A DNA stretch of 64,000 nt from Haliclystus octoradiatus (GCA_916610825.1 OU744448.1:16615936-16679935); one strand, 5' to 3'; numbered from the stretch's first letter, positions 1 to 13,680 are shown. A program made the numbers and translations. The notes: generated by a model from the sequence alone, not told the origin.

Positions 1-365
1 TGACAAAAACAGCTCAAAATGACCAAAACAATGCTTAATTCCAAAGGGAATTCGGAATTAACAAATACAGCTCAAAAAGACCAAAAATAATGCTTAATTC
101 CCAAGGAAATTCGAATTTGATAAAAACAGCTCAAAATGACCAAAAACAATGCTGAATTCCCAAGGGAATTTGAATTTGACAAAAACAGCTCATAATGACC
201 AAAAACAATGCTCAATTCCCAAGGGAATTCGAATTTAACAATAACAGCTCAAAATGACCAAAAACAATGCTTAATTCCCAAGGGAATTTGAATTTGATAA
301 AAACAGCTTAAAATGACCAAAAACATTGCTTAATTCCCAAAAGAATTCGAATTTGACAAAAACAG
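1..365. repeat. Tail of a type I HOR unit at the left window edge
   Basis: About six monomers. The segment opens with a 58 bp monomer (GACCAAAACAATGC, one A short) followed by the rare variant ACAAATACAGCTC with AAAAAGACC and AAATAATGC near 61. The same succession recurs near 2245 and 20550, so this is the tail of a type I unit that began to the left of the window. Confidence 0.8.
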
Positions 366-2190
366 CTCAAAATGACCAAAAACAATGCTTAATTCCAAAG
401 GGAATTCGGAATTAACAAAAACAGCTCAAAATGACCAAAAACAATGCTGAATTCCTAAGGGAATTCGAATTTGACAAAAACAGCTCATAATGACCAAAAA
501 CAATGCTGAATTCCCAAGGGAATTCGAATTTAACAAAAACAGCTCAAAATGACCAAAAACAATGCTTAATTCCCAAGGGAAATTGAATTTGACAAAAACA
601 GCTCAAAATGACCAAAAACAATGCTCAATTCTCAAGGGAATTCGAATTTAAGAAAAACAGCTCAAAATGACCAAAAACAATGCTTCATTCCCAAGGGAAT
701 TCGAATTTGACAAAAACAGCTCAAAATGACCAAAAACAATGCTTAATTCTCAAGGGAATTCGAGTTTGACAAAAACAATTCAAAATGACCAAATACATTG
801 CTTAATTCCAAAGGGAAATCGGAATTAACAAAAACAGCTCAAAATGACCAAAAACAATGCTTAAGTCCTAAGGGAATTAGAATTTGACAACAACAGCTCA
901 AAATGACCAAATACAATGCTTAAATCCCAAGGGAATTCGAATTTGATAAAAACAGCTCAAAATGACCAAAAACAATGCTTAATTCCCAAGGGAATTCGAA
1001 TTTGACAAAAACAGCTCAAAATGACCAAAAACAATGCTTAATTCCAAAGGGAATTCGCAATTAACAAAAACAGCTCAAAATGACCAAAAACAATGCTTAA
1101 TTCCAAAGGGAATTCGAATTTGATAAAAACAGCTCAAAATGACCAAAAACAATGCTTAAATCCGAAGGGAATTTGAATTTGAAAAAAACAACTCGAAATG
1201 ACCAAAAAAAAAAAGCTTAATTCCAAAGGGAATTTGTAATTAACAAAAACAGTTCAAAAAGACCAAAAACAATGCTTAATTGCCAAGGAAATTCGAATTT
1301 GATAAAAACAGCTCAAAATGACCAAAAACAATGTTTAATTCCCAAGGGAATTCGAATTTGACAAAAACAACTTTAAATGACCAAATACAATGCTTAATTC
1401 CCAAGAGAATTCGAATTTGACAAAAACAGCTCAAAATTACCAAAAACAGTGCTTAATTCCAAAGGGAATTCGGAATTAACAAAAACAGCTCAAAATGACC
1501 GAAAACAATGCTGAATTCCTAAGGGAATTCGAATTTGACAAAAACAGCTCATAATGACCAAAAACAATGCTCAATTCCCAAGGGAATTCGAATTTAACAA
1601 AAACAGCTCAAAATGACCAAAAACAATGCTTAATTCCCAAGGGAATTTGAATTTGATAAAAACAGCTTAAAATGACCAAAAACATTGCTTAATTCCCAAA
1701 AGAATTCGAATTTGACAAAAACAGCTCAAAATGACCAAAAACAATGCTTAATTCCCAAGGGAATTCGAATTTGACAAAAACAGCACAAAATGACCAAAAA
1801 CAATGCTTAATTCCCAAGGGAATTCGAATTTGACAAACACAGCTCAAAATGACCAAAAACAATGCTTAATTCCAAAGGGAATTCGCAATTAACAAAAACA
1901 GCTCAAAATGACCAAAAACAATGCTTAATTCTCAAGGGAATTCGAATTTGACAAAAACAATTCAAAATGACCAAATACATTGCTTAATTCCCAAGGGAAT
2001 TCGAATTTGATAAAAACAGCTCAAAATGACCAAAAACAATGCTTTAATCCTAAGAGACTTCGAATTTGACAAAAACAGCTCATAATGACCAAAAACAATG
2101 CTCAATTCCCAAGGGAATTCGAATTTAACAAAAACAACTCAAAATGACCAAAAACAATGCTTAATTCCCAAGGGAATTCGAATTTGACAA
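366..2190. repeat. Type I HOR, copy 1
   Basis: About 31 monomers aligning one-to-one with 10881-12705 at a constant offset of 10515 bp. Shared diagnostic variants include GCTTCATTCC at about 681, CGAGTTTGAC at about 752, the poly-A/HindIII monomer at 1194 and TTTAATCC at about 2043. Only scattered single-base differences separate the copies. The alignment ends near 2190, where this copy passes into the one-A-short monomer while the other continues with CAGCACAAAATG. Confidence 0.85.
1194..1215. repeat. Poly-A/HindIII monomer variant (first of 20)
   Basis: In this variant CGAAATGACC is followed by an uninterrupted run of A and then GCTT, replacing AAAAACAATGCTT and creating AAGCTT. The C of CGAAATG lies at 1194, 4796, 6214, 8576, 11709, 14128, 17080, 19795, 23219, 25935, 35733, 38095, 40812, 46244, 48901, 52090, 55907, 59095, 60276 and 62459. 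There are three haplotypes: ACC plus 11 A (1194, 11709-19795), GTAC plus 11 A (4796-8576, 23219-40812) and ACC plus 10 A (46244 onward). These follow HOR types I, II and III respectively. Confidence 0.88.
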
Positions 2191-3420
2191 AAACAGCTCA
2201 AAATGACCAAAACAATGCTTAATTCCAAAGGGAATTCGGAATTAACAAATACAGCTCAAAAAGACCAAAAATAATGCTTAATTCCCAAGGAAATTCGAAT
2301 TTGATAAAAACAGCTCAAAATGACCAAAAACAATGCTGAATTCCCAAGGGAATTTGAATTTGACAAAAACAGCTCATAATGACCAAAAACAATGCTCAAT
2401 TCCCAAGGGAATTCGAATTTGACAAAAACAGCACAAAATGACCAAAAACAATGCTTAATTCCCAAGGGAATTTGAATTTGATAAAAACAGCTTAAAATGA
2501 CCAAAAACATTGCTTAATTCCCAAAAGAATTCGAATTTGACAAAAACAGCTCAAAATGACCAAAAACAATGCTTAATTCCAAAGGGAATTCGAATTTGAC
2601 AAACACAGCTCAAAATGACCAAAAACAATGCTTAATTCCAAAGGGAATTCGGAATTAACAAAAACAGCTCAAAATGACCAAAAACAATGCTTAATTCCCA
2701 AGGGAAATTGAATTTGACAAAAACAGCTCAAAATGACCAAAAACAATGCTCAATTCTCAAGGGAATTCGAATTTAAGAAAAACAGCTCAAAATGACCAAA
2801 TACAATGCTTAATTCACAAGGGAATTCGAATTTGATAAAAACAGCTCAAAATGACAAAAAACATTGCTTAATTCCCAAGGGAAATCGAATTTGACAAAAA
2901 CAACTCAAAATGACCAAACACAATGCTTAATTCCCAAGGAAATTCGGAATTAACAAAAACAGCTCAAAGTGACCAAAAACAATGTTTGATTCCCAAGGGA
3001 ATTCGAATTTGACAAAAACAGCTCAAAATGTCCAAATACAATGCTTAATTCCCAAGAGAATTCGAATTTGACAAAAAAAGGTCTCAAAATGACCAAAAAC
3101 AATGCTTAATTCCAAAGGGAATTCGGAATTAACAAAAACAGCTCAAAATGACCAAAAACAATGCTGAATTCCTAAGGGAATTCGAATTTGACAAAAACAG
3201 CTCATAATGACCAAAAACAATGCTGAATTCCCAAGGGAATTCGAATTTAACAAAAACAGCTCAAAATGACCAAAAACAATGCTTAATTCCCAAGGGAATT
3301 CGAATTTGACAAAAACAGCTCAAAATGACCAAAAACAATGCTTAATTCTCAAGGGAATTCGAATTTGACAAAAACAATTCAAAATGACCAAATACATTGC
3401 TTAATTCCAAAGGGAAATCG
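2185..3420. repeat. Type I tail and BsaI block, left copy of the long paralogous segment (block A)
   Basis: Aligns with 20490-21843 at offset 18305, later 18423. The change of 118 bp near 3300 is exactly two monomers present in the right copy (about 21600-21717) and absent here. It contains a GGTCTC monomer at 3080, two bases longer than canonical. This is the start of a block that recurs at about 20.5-27.9 kb and, in its later part, at 34.4-40.1 kb. Confidence 0.8.
3080..3085. repeat. BsaI (GGTCTC) monomer variant (first of 16)
   Basis: The usual GACAAAAACAGCTC becomes GACAAAAAAAGGTCTC, two bases longer. GGTCTC starts at 3080, 10109, 10878, 16249, 21385, 27586, 30655, 32603, 39746, 42463, 43878, 45413, 48070, 50728, 55076 and 57733. 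The A run varies: 7 in most, 6 at 43878, 8 at 50728. The spacing between these landmarks gives the HOR lengths directly. Confidence 0.88.
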
Positions 3421-3564
3421 GAATTAACAAAAACAGCTCAAAATGACCAAAAACAATGCTTAATTCCCAAGGGAAATTGAATTTGACAAAAACAGCTCAA
3501 AATGACCAAAAACAATGCTCAATTCTCAAGGGAATTCGAATTTAAGAAAAACAGCTCAAAATGA

Positions 3565-4982
3565 CCAAAAACAATGCTTAATTCCCAAGGGAATTCGAAT
3601 TTGACAAAAACAGCTCAAAATGACCAAAAACAATGCTTAATTCTCAAGGGAATTCGAATTTGACAAAAACAATTCAAAATGACCAAATACATTGCTTAAT
3701 TCCAAAGGGAAATCGGAATTAACAAAAACAGCTCAAAATGACCAAAAACAATGCTTAAGTCCTAAGGGAATTCGAATTTGACAACAACAGCTCAAAATGA
3801 CCAAAAACAATGCTTAAATCCCAAGGGAATTCGAATTTGATAAAAACAGCTCAAAATGACCAAAAACAATGCTTAATTCCCAAGGGAATTCGAATTTGAC
3901 AAAAACAGCTCAAAATGACCAAAAACAATGTTTAATTCCAAAGGGAATTCGCAATTAACAAAAACAGCTCAAAATGACCAAAAAAAATGCTTAATTCCAA
4001 AGGGAATTCGCAATTAACAAAAACAGCTCAAAATGACCAAAAACAATGCTTAATTCTCAAGGGAATTCGAATTTGACAAAAACAATTCAAAATGACCGAA
4101 TACATTGCTTAATTCCCAAGGGAAATCGAATTTGATAAAAACAGCTCAAAATGACCAAAAACAATGCTTAAATCCCAAAAGACTTAGAATTTGACAAAAA
4201 CAGCTCATAATGACCAAAAACAATGCTCAATTCCCAAGGGAATTCGAATTTGAAAAAAACAGCTCAAAATGACCAAATACAATGCTTAATTCACAAGGGA
4301 ATTCGAATTTGATAAAAACAGCTCAAAATGACAAAAAACATTGCTTAATTCCCAAGGGAAATCGAATTTGACAAAAACAACTCAAAATGACCAAACACAA
4401 TGCTTAATTCCCAAGGAAATTCGGAATTAACAAAAACAGCTCAAAGTGACCAAAAACAATGCTTAATTCCCAATGGAATTCGAATTTGATAAAAACAGCT
4501 CAAAATGACCAAAAACAATGCTTAATTCTCAAGGGAATTCGAATTTGACAAAAACAATTCAAAATGACCAAATACATTGCTTAATTCCAAAGGGAAATCG
4601 GAATTAGCAAAAACAGCTCAAAATGACCAAAAACAATGCTTAAGTCCTAAGGGAATTCGAATTTGACAACAACAGCTCAAAATGACCAAAAACAATGCTT
4701 AAATCCCAAGGGAATTCGAATTTGATAAAAACAGCTCAAAATGACCAAAAACAATGCTTAAATCCGAAGGGAATTTGAATTTGAAAAAAACAACTCGAAA
4801 TGTACAAAAAAAAAAAGCTTAATTCCAAAGGGAATTTGTAATTAACAAAAACAGTTCAAAAAGACCAAAAACAATGCTTAATTGCCAAGGAAATTCGAAT
4901 TTGATAAAAACAGCTCAAAATGACCAAAAACAATGTTTAATTCCCAAGGGAATTCGAATTTGACAAAAACAACTTAAAATGA
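3565..4982. repeat. 24-monomer tandem duplication, first copy (1418 bp)
   Basis: The first of two adjacent copies of a 1418 bp segment within the type II HOR. The second copy is 4983-6400. Both carry the poly-A monomer in its GTAC form (4796 and 6214), the GACCGAATACATTGC monomer and the CCCAAAAGACTT monomer in the same order. I found only about half a dozen base differences, such as GACTTAG against GACTTCG and GAATTAGC against GAATTAAC. The equivalent segments at about 22 kb and 35 kb lack this duplication, so it is specific to this copy and probably young. Confidence 0.87.
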
Positions 4983-6400
4983 CCAAAAACAATGCTTAAT
5001 TCCCAAGGGAATTCGAATTTGACAAAAACAGCTCAAAATGACCAAAAACAATGCTTAATTCTCAAGGGAATTCGAATTTGACAAAAACAATTCAAAATGA
5101 CCAAATACATTGCTTAATTCCAAAGGGAAATCGGAATTAACAAAAACAGCTCAAAATGACCAAAAACAATGCTTAAGTCCTAAGGGAATTCGAATTTGAC
5201 AACAACAGCTCAAAATGACCAAAAACAATGCTTAAATCCCAAGGGAATTCGAATTTGATAAAAACAGCTCAAAATGACCAAAAACAATGCTTAATTCCCA
5301 AGGGAATTCGAATTTGACAAAAACAGCTCAAAATGACCAAAAACAATGTTTAATTCCAAAGGGAATTCGCAATTAACAAAAACAGCTCAAAATGACCAAA
5401 AACAATGCTTAATTCCAAAGGGAATTCGCAATTAACAAAAACAGCTCAAAATGACCAAAAACAATGCTTAATTCTCAAGGGAATTCGAATTTGACAAAAA
5501 CAATTCAAAATGACCGAATACATTGCTTAATTCCCAAGGGAAATCGAATTTGATAAAAACAGCTCAAAATGACCAAAAACAATGCTTAAATCCCAAAAGA
5601 CTTCGAATTTGACAAAAACAGCTCATAATGACCAAAAACAATGCTCAATTCCCAAGGGAATTCGAATTTGAAAAAAACAGCTCAAAATGACCAAATACAA
5701 TGCTTAATTCACAAGGGAATTCGAATTTGATAAAAACAGCTCAAAATGACAAAAAACATTGCTTAATTCCCAAGGGAAATCGAATTTGACAAAAACAACT
5801 CAAAATGACCAAACACAATGCTTAATTCCCAAGGAAATTCGGAATTAACAAAAACAGCTCAAAGTGACCAAAAACAATGCTTAATTCCCAATGGAATTCG
5901 AATTTGATAAAAACAGCTCAAAATGACCAAAAACAATGCTTAATTCTCAAGGGAATTCGAATTTGACAAAAACAATTCAAAATGACCAAATACATTGCTT
6001 AATTCCAAAGGGAAATCGGAATTAACAAAAACAGCTCAAAATGACCAAAAACAATGCTTAAGTCCTAAGGGAATTCGAACTTGACAACAACAGCTCAAAA
6101 TGACCAAAAACAATGCTTAAATCCCAAGGGAATTCGAATTTGAAAAAAACAGCTCAAAATGACCAAAAACAATGCTTAAATCCGAAGGGAATTTGAATTT
6201 GAAAAAAACAACTCGAAATGTACAAAAAAAAAAAGCTTAATTCCAAAGGGAATTTGTAATTAACAAAAACAGTTCAAAAAGACCAAAAACAATGCTTAAT
6301 TGCCAAGGAAATTCGAATTTGATAAAAACAGCTCAAAATGACCAAAAACAATGTTTAATTCCCAAGGGAATTCGAATTTGACAAAAACAACTTAAAATGA
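4983..6400. repeat. 24-monomer tandem duplication, second copy (1418 bp)
   Basis: Matches 3565-4982 base for base at offset 1418 apart from a few substitutions, for example CGAACTTGAC near 6079 and GAAAAAAAC near 6145. At about 6400 the sequence leaves the duplication and continues with CCAAATACAATGC and CCAAGAGAATT, the order seen in the unduplicated copies at about 23.4 and 35.9 kb. Confidence 0.87.
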
Positions 6401-8780
6401 CCAAATACAATGCTTAATTCCCAAGAGAATTCGAATTTGACAAAAACAGCTCAAAATGACCAAAAACAATGCTTAATTCCAAAGGGAATTCGGAATTAAC
6501 AAAATCAGCTCAAAATGACCGAAAACAATGCTGAATTCCTAAGGGAATTCGAATTTGACAAAAACAGCTCATAATGACCAAAAACAATGCTGAATTCCGA
6601 AGGGAATTCGAATTTAACAAAAACAGCTCAAAATGACCAAAAACAATGCTTAATTCCCAAGGGAAATTTAATTTGACAAAAACAGCTCAAAATGACCAAA
6701 AACAATGCTCAATTCTCAAGGGAATTCGAATTTAAGAAAAACAGCTCAAAATGACCAAAAACAATGCTTAATTCCCAAGGGAATTCGAATTTGACAAAAA
6801 CAGCTCAAAATGACCAAAAACAATGCTTAATTCCCAAGGGAATTCGAATTTGACAAACACAGCTCAAAATGACCAAAAACAATGCTTAATTCCAAAGGGA
6901 ATTCGCAATTAACAAAAACAGCTCAAAATGACCAAAAACAATGCTTAATTCTCAAGGGAATTCGAATTTGACAAAAACAATTCAAAATGACCAAATACAT
7001 TGCTTAATTCCCAAGGGAATTCGAATTTGATAAAAACAGCTCAAAATGACCAAAAACAATGCTTAATTCCCAAGGGAATTCGAATTTGACAAAAACAGCT
7101 CAAAATGACCAAAAACAATGCTTAATTCTCAAGGGAATTCGAATTTGACAAAAACAATTCAAAATGACCAAATACATTGCTTAATTCCAAAGGGAAATCG
7201 GAATTAACAAAAACAGCTCGAAATGACCAAAAAAAATGCTTACTTCCAAAGGAAATTTGGAATTAACAAAAACAGCTCAAAATGACCAAAAACAATGCTC
7301 AATTCTCAAGGGAATTCGAATTTAAGAAAAACAGCTCAAAATGACCAAAAACAATGCTTAATTCCCAAGGGAATTCGAATTTGACAAAAACAGCTCAAAA
7401 TGACCAAAAACAATGCTTAATTCTCAAGGGAATTCGAATTTGACAAAAACAATTCAAAATGACCAAATACATTGCTTAATTCCAAAGGGAAATCGGAATT
7501 AACAAAAACAGCTCAAAATGACCAAAAACAATGCTTAAGTCCTAAGGGAATTCGAATTTGACAACAACAGCTCAAAATGACCAAAAACAATGCTTAAATC
7601 CCAAGGGAATTCGAATTTGATAAAAACAGCTCAAAATGACCAAAAACAATGCTTAATTCCCAAGGGAATTCGAATTTGACAAAAACAGCTCAAAATGACC
7701 AAAAACAATGTTTAATTCCAAAGGGAATTCGCAATTAACAAAAACAGCTCAAAATGACCAAAAACAATGCTTAATTCCAAAGGGAATTCGCAATTAACAA
7801 AAACAGCTCAAAATGACCAAAAACAATGCTTAATTCTCAAGAGAATTCGAATTTGACAAAAACAATTCAAAATGACCGAATACATTGCTTAATTCCCAAG
7901 GGAAATCGAATTTGATAAAAACAGCTCAAAATGACCAAAAACAATGGTTAAATCCCAAAAGACTTCGAATTTGACAAAAACAGCTCATAATGACCAAAAA
8001 CAATGCTCAATTCCCAAGGGAATTCGAATTTGAAAAAAACAGCTCAAAATGACCAAATACAATGCTTAATTCACAAGGGAATTCGAATTTGATAAAAACA
8101 GCTCAAAATGACAAAAAACATTGCTTAATTCCCAAGGGAAATCGAATTTGACAAAAACAACTCAAAATGACCAAACACAATGCTTAATTCCCAAGGAAAT
8201 TCGGAATTAACAAAAACAGCTCAAAGTGACCAAAAACAATGCTTAATTCCCAATGGAATTCGAATTTGATAAAAACAGCTCAAAATGACCAAAAACAATG
8301 CTTAATTCTCAAGGGAATTCGAATTTGACAAAAACAATTCAAAATGACCAAATACATTGCTTAATTCCAAAGGGAAATCGGAATTAACAAAAACAGCTCA
8401 AAATGACCAAAAACAATGCTTAAGTCCTAAGGGAATTCGAATTTGACAACAACAGCTCAAAATGACCAAAAACAATGCTTAAATCCCAAGGGAATTCGAA
8501 TTTGATAAAAACAGCTCAAAATGACCAAAAACAATGCTTAAATCCGAAGGGAATTTGAATTTGAAAAAAACAACTCGAAATGTACAAAAAAAAAAAGCTT
8601 AATTCCAAAGGGAATTTGTAATTAACAAAAACAGTTCAAAAAGACCAAAAACAATGCTTAATTGCCAAGGAAATTCGAATTTGATAAAAACAGCTCAAAA
8701 TGACCAAAAACAATGTTTAATTCCCAAGGGAATTCGAATTTGACAAAAACAACTTAAAATGACCAAATACAATGCTTAAT
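6401..8780. repeat. Type II HOR unit (2362 bp, 40 monomers), block A
   Basis: The GTAC-form poly-A monomers at 6214 and 8576 are 2362 bp apart, the same spacing as 35733 to 38095. Line-by-line comparison keeps an offset of 29519 to the third copy and 17005 to the second copy. One odd monomer at about 7201-7260 (GCTCGAAATGACC, GCTTACTTCC) has no close equal in the other copies. Confidence 0.82.
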
Positions 8781-10110
8781 TCCCAAGAGAATTCGAATGT
8801 GACAAAAACAGCTCAAAATGACCAAAAACAATCCTTAATTCCAAAGGGAATTCGGAATTAACAAAATCAGCTCAAAATGACCGAAAACAATGCTGAATTC
8901 CTAAGGGAATTCGAATTTGACAAAAACAGCTCATAATGACCAAAAACAATGCTGAATTCCCAAGGGAATTCGAATTTAACAAAAACAGCTCAAAATGACC
9001 AAAAACAATGCTTAATTCCCAAGGGAAATTTAATTTGACAAAAACAGCTCAAAATGACCAAAAACAATGCTCAATTCTCAAGGGAATTCGAATTTAAGAA
9101 AAACAGCTCAAAATGACCAAAAACAATGCTTAATTCCCAAGGGAATTCGAATTTGACAAAAACAGCTCAAAATGACCAAAAACAATGCTTAATTCCCAAG
9201 GGAATTAGAATTTGACAAACACAGCTCAAAATGACCAAAAACAATGCTTAATTCCAAAGGGAATTCGCAATTAACAAAAACAGCTCAAAATGACCAAAAA
9301 CAATGCTTAATTCTCAAGGGAATTCGAATTTGACAAAAACAATTCAAAATGACCAAATACATTGCTTAATTCCCAAGGGAATTCGAATTTGATAAAAACA
9401 GCTCAAAATGACCAAAAACAATGCTTAAATCCCAAGAGACTTCGAATTTGACAAAAACAGCTCATAATGACCAAAAACAATGCTTAATTCCAAAGGAAAT
9501 TCGAATTTGATAAAAACAGCTCAAAATAACCAAAAACAATGCTTAATTCCCAAGGGAATTCGAATTTGACAAACACAGCTCAAAATGACCAAAAACAATG
9601 CTTAATTCCAAAGGGAATTCGGAATTAACAAAAACAGCTCAAAATGACCAAAAACAATGCTTAATTCCCAATGGAATTCGACTTTGATAAAAACAGCTCA
9701 AAATGACCAAAAACAATGCTTAATTCTCAAGGGAATTCGAATTTGACAAAAACAATTCTAAATGACCAAATACATTGCTTAATTCCAAAGGGAAATCGGA
9801 ATTAACAAAAACAGCTCAAAATGACCAAAAACATTGCTTAAGTCCTAAGGGAATTCGAATTTGACAACAACAGCTCAAAATGACCAAAAACAATGCTTAA
9901 ATCCCAAGGGGATTCGAATTTGATAAAAACAGCTCAAAATGACCAAAAACAATGCTTAAATCCGAAGGGAATTCGAATTTGATGAAAACAACTCGAAATG
10001 ACCAAAAAAAATGCTTAATTCCAAAGGGAATTTGGAATTAACAAAAACAGTTCAAAAAGACCAAAAACAATGCTTAATTGCCAAGGAAATTCGAATTTGA
10101 CAAAAAAAGG
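8781..10110. repeat. BsaI-block segment with a two-monomer deletion, block A
   Basis: Aligns with 26140-27470 at offset 17359, including the private variants CGAATGTGAC (8794) and TTCGACTTTGATA (about 9680). At about 10100 the sequence jumps from CCAAGGAAATTCGAATTTGA straight to AAAAAAAGGTCTC. The other copies have two more monomers here (118 bp) between identical CGAATTTGA words. This copy has therefore lost exactly two repeats. Confidence 0.82.
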
Positions 10111-10880
10111 TCTCAAAATGACCAAAAACAATGCTTAATTCCAAAGGGAATTCGGAATTAACAAAAACAGCTCAAAATGACCAAAAACAATGCTTAAATC
10201 CCAAGAGACTTCGAATTTGACAAAAACAGCTCATAATGACCAAAAACAATGCTCAATTCCAAAGGGAATTCGAATTTAACAAAAACAACTCAAAATGACC
10301 AAAAACAATGCTTAATTCCCAAGGGAATTCGAATTTGACAAAAACAGCTCAAAATGACCAAAAACAATGCTTAATTCTCAAGGGAATTCGAATTTGACAA
10401 AAACAATTCAAAATGACCGAATACATTGCTTAATTCCCAAGGGAATTCGAATTTGATAAAAACAGCTCAAAATGACCAAAAACAATGCTTAAATCCCAAA
10501 AGACTTCGAATTTGACAAAAACAGCTCATAATGACCAAAAACAATGCTCAATTCCCAAGGGAATTCGAATTTGAAAAAAACAGCTCAAAATGACCAAATA
10601 CAATGCTTAATTCACAAGGGAATTCGAATTTGATAAAAACAGCTCAAAATGACAAAAAACATTGCTTAATTCCCAAGGGAAATCGAATTTGACAAAAACA
10701 ACTCAAAATGACCAAACACAATGCTTAATTCCCAAGGAAATTCGGAATTAACAAAAACAGCTCAAAATGACCAAAAACAATGCTTAATTCCCAATGGAAT
10801 TCGAATTTGACAAAAACAACTCAAAATGTCCAAATACAATGCTTAATTCCCAAGAGAATTCGAATTTGACAAAAAAAGGT
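10111..10880. repeat. Mosaic of type II monomers leading into a type I HOR
   Basis: About 13 monomers. The section 10360-10830 repeats the type II order (GACCGAATACATTGC, CCCAAAAGACTT, AATTCACAAGG, GACAAAAAACATTGC, GACCAAACACAATGC) found again at about 13310-13670 and 15720-16190. It ends at a BsaI monomer (10878). In this part of the array the type II section belongs to the 2952 bp type I unit. Confidence 0.75.
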
Positions 10881-13250
10881 CTCAAAATGACCAAAAACAA
10901 TGCTTAATTCCAAAGGGAATTCGGAATTAACAAAAACAGCTCAAAATGACCAAAAACAATGCTGAATTCCTAAGGGAATTCGAATTTGACAAAAACAGCT
11001 CATAATGACCAAAAACAATGCTGAATTCCCAAGGGAATTCGAATTTAACAAAAACAGCTCAAAATGACCAAAAACAATGCTTAATTCCCAAGGGAAATTG
11101 AATTTGACAAAAACAGCTCAAAATGACCAAAAACAATGCTCAATTCTCAAGGGAATTCGAATTTAAGAAAAACAGCTCAAAATGACCAAAAACAATGCTT
11201 CATTCCCAAGGGAATTCGAATTTGACAAAAACAGCTCAAAATGACCAAAAACAATGCTTAATTCTCAAGGGAATTCGAGTTTGACAAAAACAATTCAAAA
11301 TGACCAAATACATTGCTTAATTCCAAAGGGAAATCGGAATTAACAAAAACAGCTCAAAATGACCAAAAACAATGCTTAAGTCCTAAGGGAATTAGAATTT
11401 GACAACAACAGCTCAAAATGACCAAATACAATGCTTAAATCCCAAGGGAATTCGAATTTGATAAAAACAGCTCAAAATGACCAAAAACAATGCTTAATTC
11501 CCAAGGGAATTCGAATTTGACAAAAACAGCTCAAAATGACCAAAAACAATGCTTAATTCCAAAGGGAATTCGCAATTAACAAAAACAGCTCAAAATGACC
11601 AAAAACAATGCTTAATTCCAAAGGGAATTCGAATTTGATAAAAACAGCTCAAAATGACCAAAAACAATGCTTAAATCCGAAGGGAATTTGAATTTGAAAA
11701 AAACAACTCGAAATGACCAAAAAAAAAAAGCTTAATTCCAAAGGGAATTTGTAATTAACAAAAACAGTTCAAAAAGACCAAAAACAATGCTTAATTGCCA
11801 AGGAAATTCGAATTTGATAAAAACAGCTCAAAATGACCAAAAACAATGTTTAATTCCCAAGGGAATTCGAATTTGACAAAAACAACTTTAAATGACCAAA
11901 TACAATGCTTAATTCCCAAGAGAATTCGAATTTGACAAAAACAGCTCAAAATTACCAAAAACAGTGCTTAATTCCAAAGGGAATTCGGAATTAACAAAAA
12001 CAGCTCAAAATGACCGAAAACAATGCTGAATTCCTAAGGGAATTCGAATTTGACAAAAACAGCTCATAATGACCAAAAACAATGCTCAATTCCCAAGGGA
12101 ATTCGAATTTAACAAAAACAGCTCAAAATGACCAAAAACAATGCTTAATTCCCAAGGGAATTTGAATTTGATAAAAACAGCTTAAAATGACCAAAAACAT
12201 TGCTTAATTCCCAAAAGAATTCGAATTTGACAAAAACAGCTCAAAATGACCAAAAACAATGCTTAATTCCCAAGGGAATTCGAATTTGACAAAAACAGCA
12301 CAAAATGACCAAAAACAATGCTTAATTCCCAAGGGAATTCGAATTTGACAAACACAGCTCAAAATGACCAAAAACAATGCTTAATTCCAAAGGGAATTCG
12401 CAATTAACAAAAACAGCTCAAAATGACCAAAAACAATGCTTAATTCTCAAGGAAATTCGAATTTGACAAAAACAATTCAAAATGACCAAATACATTGCTT
12501 AATTCCCAAGGGAATTCGAATTTGATAAAAACAGCTCAAAATGACCAAAAACAATGCTTTAATCCCAAGAGACTTCGAATTTGACAAAAACAGCTCATAA
12601 TGACCAAAAACAATGCTCAATTCCCAAGGGAATTCGAATTTAACAAAAACAACTCAAAATGACCAAAAACAATGCTTAATTCCCAAGGGAATTCGAATTT
12701 GACAAAAACAGCACAAAATGACCAAAAACAATGCTTAATTCCCAAGGGAATTCGAATTTGACAAACACAGCTCAAAATGACCAAAAACAATGCTTAATTC
12801 CAAAGGGAATTCGCAATTAACAAAAACAGCTCAAAATGACCAAAAACAATGCTTAATTCTCAAGGGAATTCGAATTTGACAAAAACAATTCAAAATGACC
12901 AAATACATTGCTTAATTCCCAAGGGAATTCGAATTTGATAAAAACAGCTCAAAATGACCAAAAACAATGCTTTAATCCTAAGAGACTTCGAATTTGACAA
13001 AAACAGCTCATAATGACCAAAAACAATGCTCAATTCCCAAGGGAATTCGAATTTAACAAAAACAACTCAAAATGACCAAAAACAATGCTTATTTCCCAAG
13101 GGAATTCGAATTTGACAAAAACAGCTCAAAATGACCAAAACAATGCTTAATTCCAAAGGGAATTCGGAATTAACAAATACAGCTCAAAAAGACCAAAAAT
13201 AATGCTTAATTCCCAAGGAAATTCGAATTTGACAAAAACAGCTCAAAATG
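10881..13250. repeat. Type I HOR, copy 2
   Basis: Matches 16252-18620 at a constant offset of 5371 bp, and the left copy at offset 10515. Diagnostic variants are GCTTCATTCC at 11196, CGAGTTTGAC at 11276, the 11-A poly-A monomer at 11709 and the one-A-short monomers at about 13134 and 13249. The copies at 11.3 and 13.7 kb stand 2419 bp apart (41 monomers exactly). Confidence 0.86.
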
Positions 13251-13680
13251 ACCAAAACAATGCTTAATTCCAAAGGGAATTCGCAATTAACAAAAACAGC
13301 TCAAAATGACCAAAAACAATGCTTAATTCTCAAGGGAATTCGAATTTGACAAAAACAATTCAAAATGACCGAATACATTGCTTAATTCCCAAGGGAATTC
13401 GAATTTGATAAAAACAGCTCAAAATGACCAAAAACAATGCTTAAATCCCAAAAGACTTCGAATTTGACAAAAACAGCTCATAATGACCAAAAACAATGCT
13501 CAATTCCCAAGGGAATTCGAATTTGAAAAAAACAGCTCAAAATGACCAAATACAATGCTTAATTCACAAGGGAATTCGAATTTGATAAAAACAGCTCAAA
13601 ATGACAAAAAACATTGCTTAATTCCCAAGGGAAATCGAATTTGACAAAAACAACTCAAAATGACCAAACACAATGCTTAA
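13251..13680. repeat. Type II-like section ending at a chimeric junction
   Basis: About seven monomers in the order GACCGAATACATTGC, CCCAAAAGACTT, AATTCACAAGG, GACAAAAAACATTGC, GACCAAACACAATGC. At about 13680 the last monomer turns directly into TTCTCAAGG-GAATTCGAG. In the full unit about nine monomers (533 bp, including a BsaI monomer) lie between these points, as at about 16100-16650. Confidence 0.8.

Noticed and set aside
1194-1215. Poly-A run as the tail of a retroposed SINE or LINE.
   Set aside because: The run is a variant inside a normal-length monomer, continues directly into GCTTAATTCC, and recurs at HOR spacing. There is no inserted element or target-site duplication.
2256-2510. 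An 84-codon open frame on the minus strand.
   Set aside because: It is a run of ordinary monomers in which variant bases happen to remove stops. The predicted peptide is a low-complexity repeat of the monomer translation.
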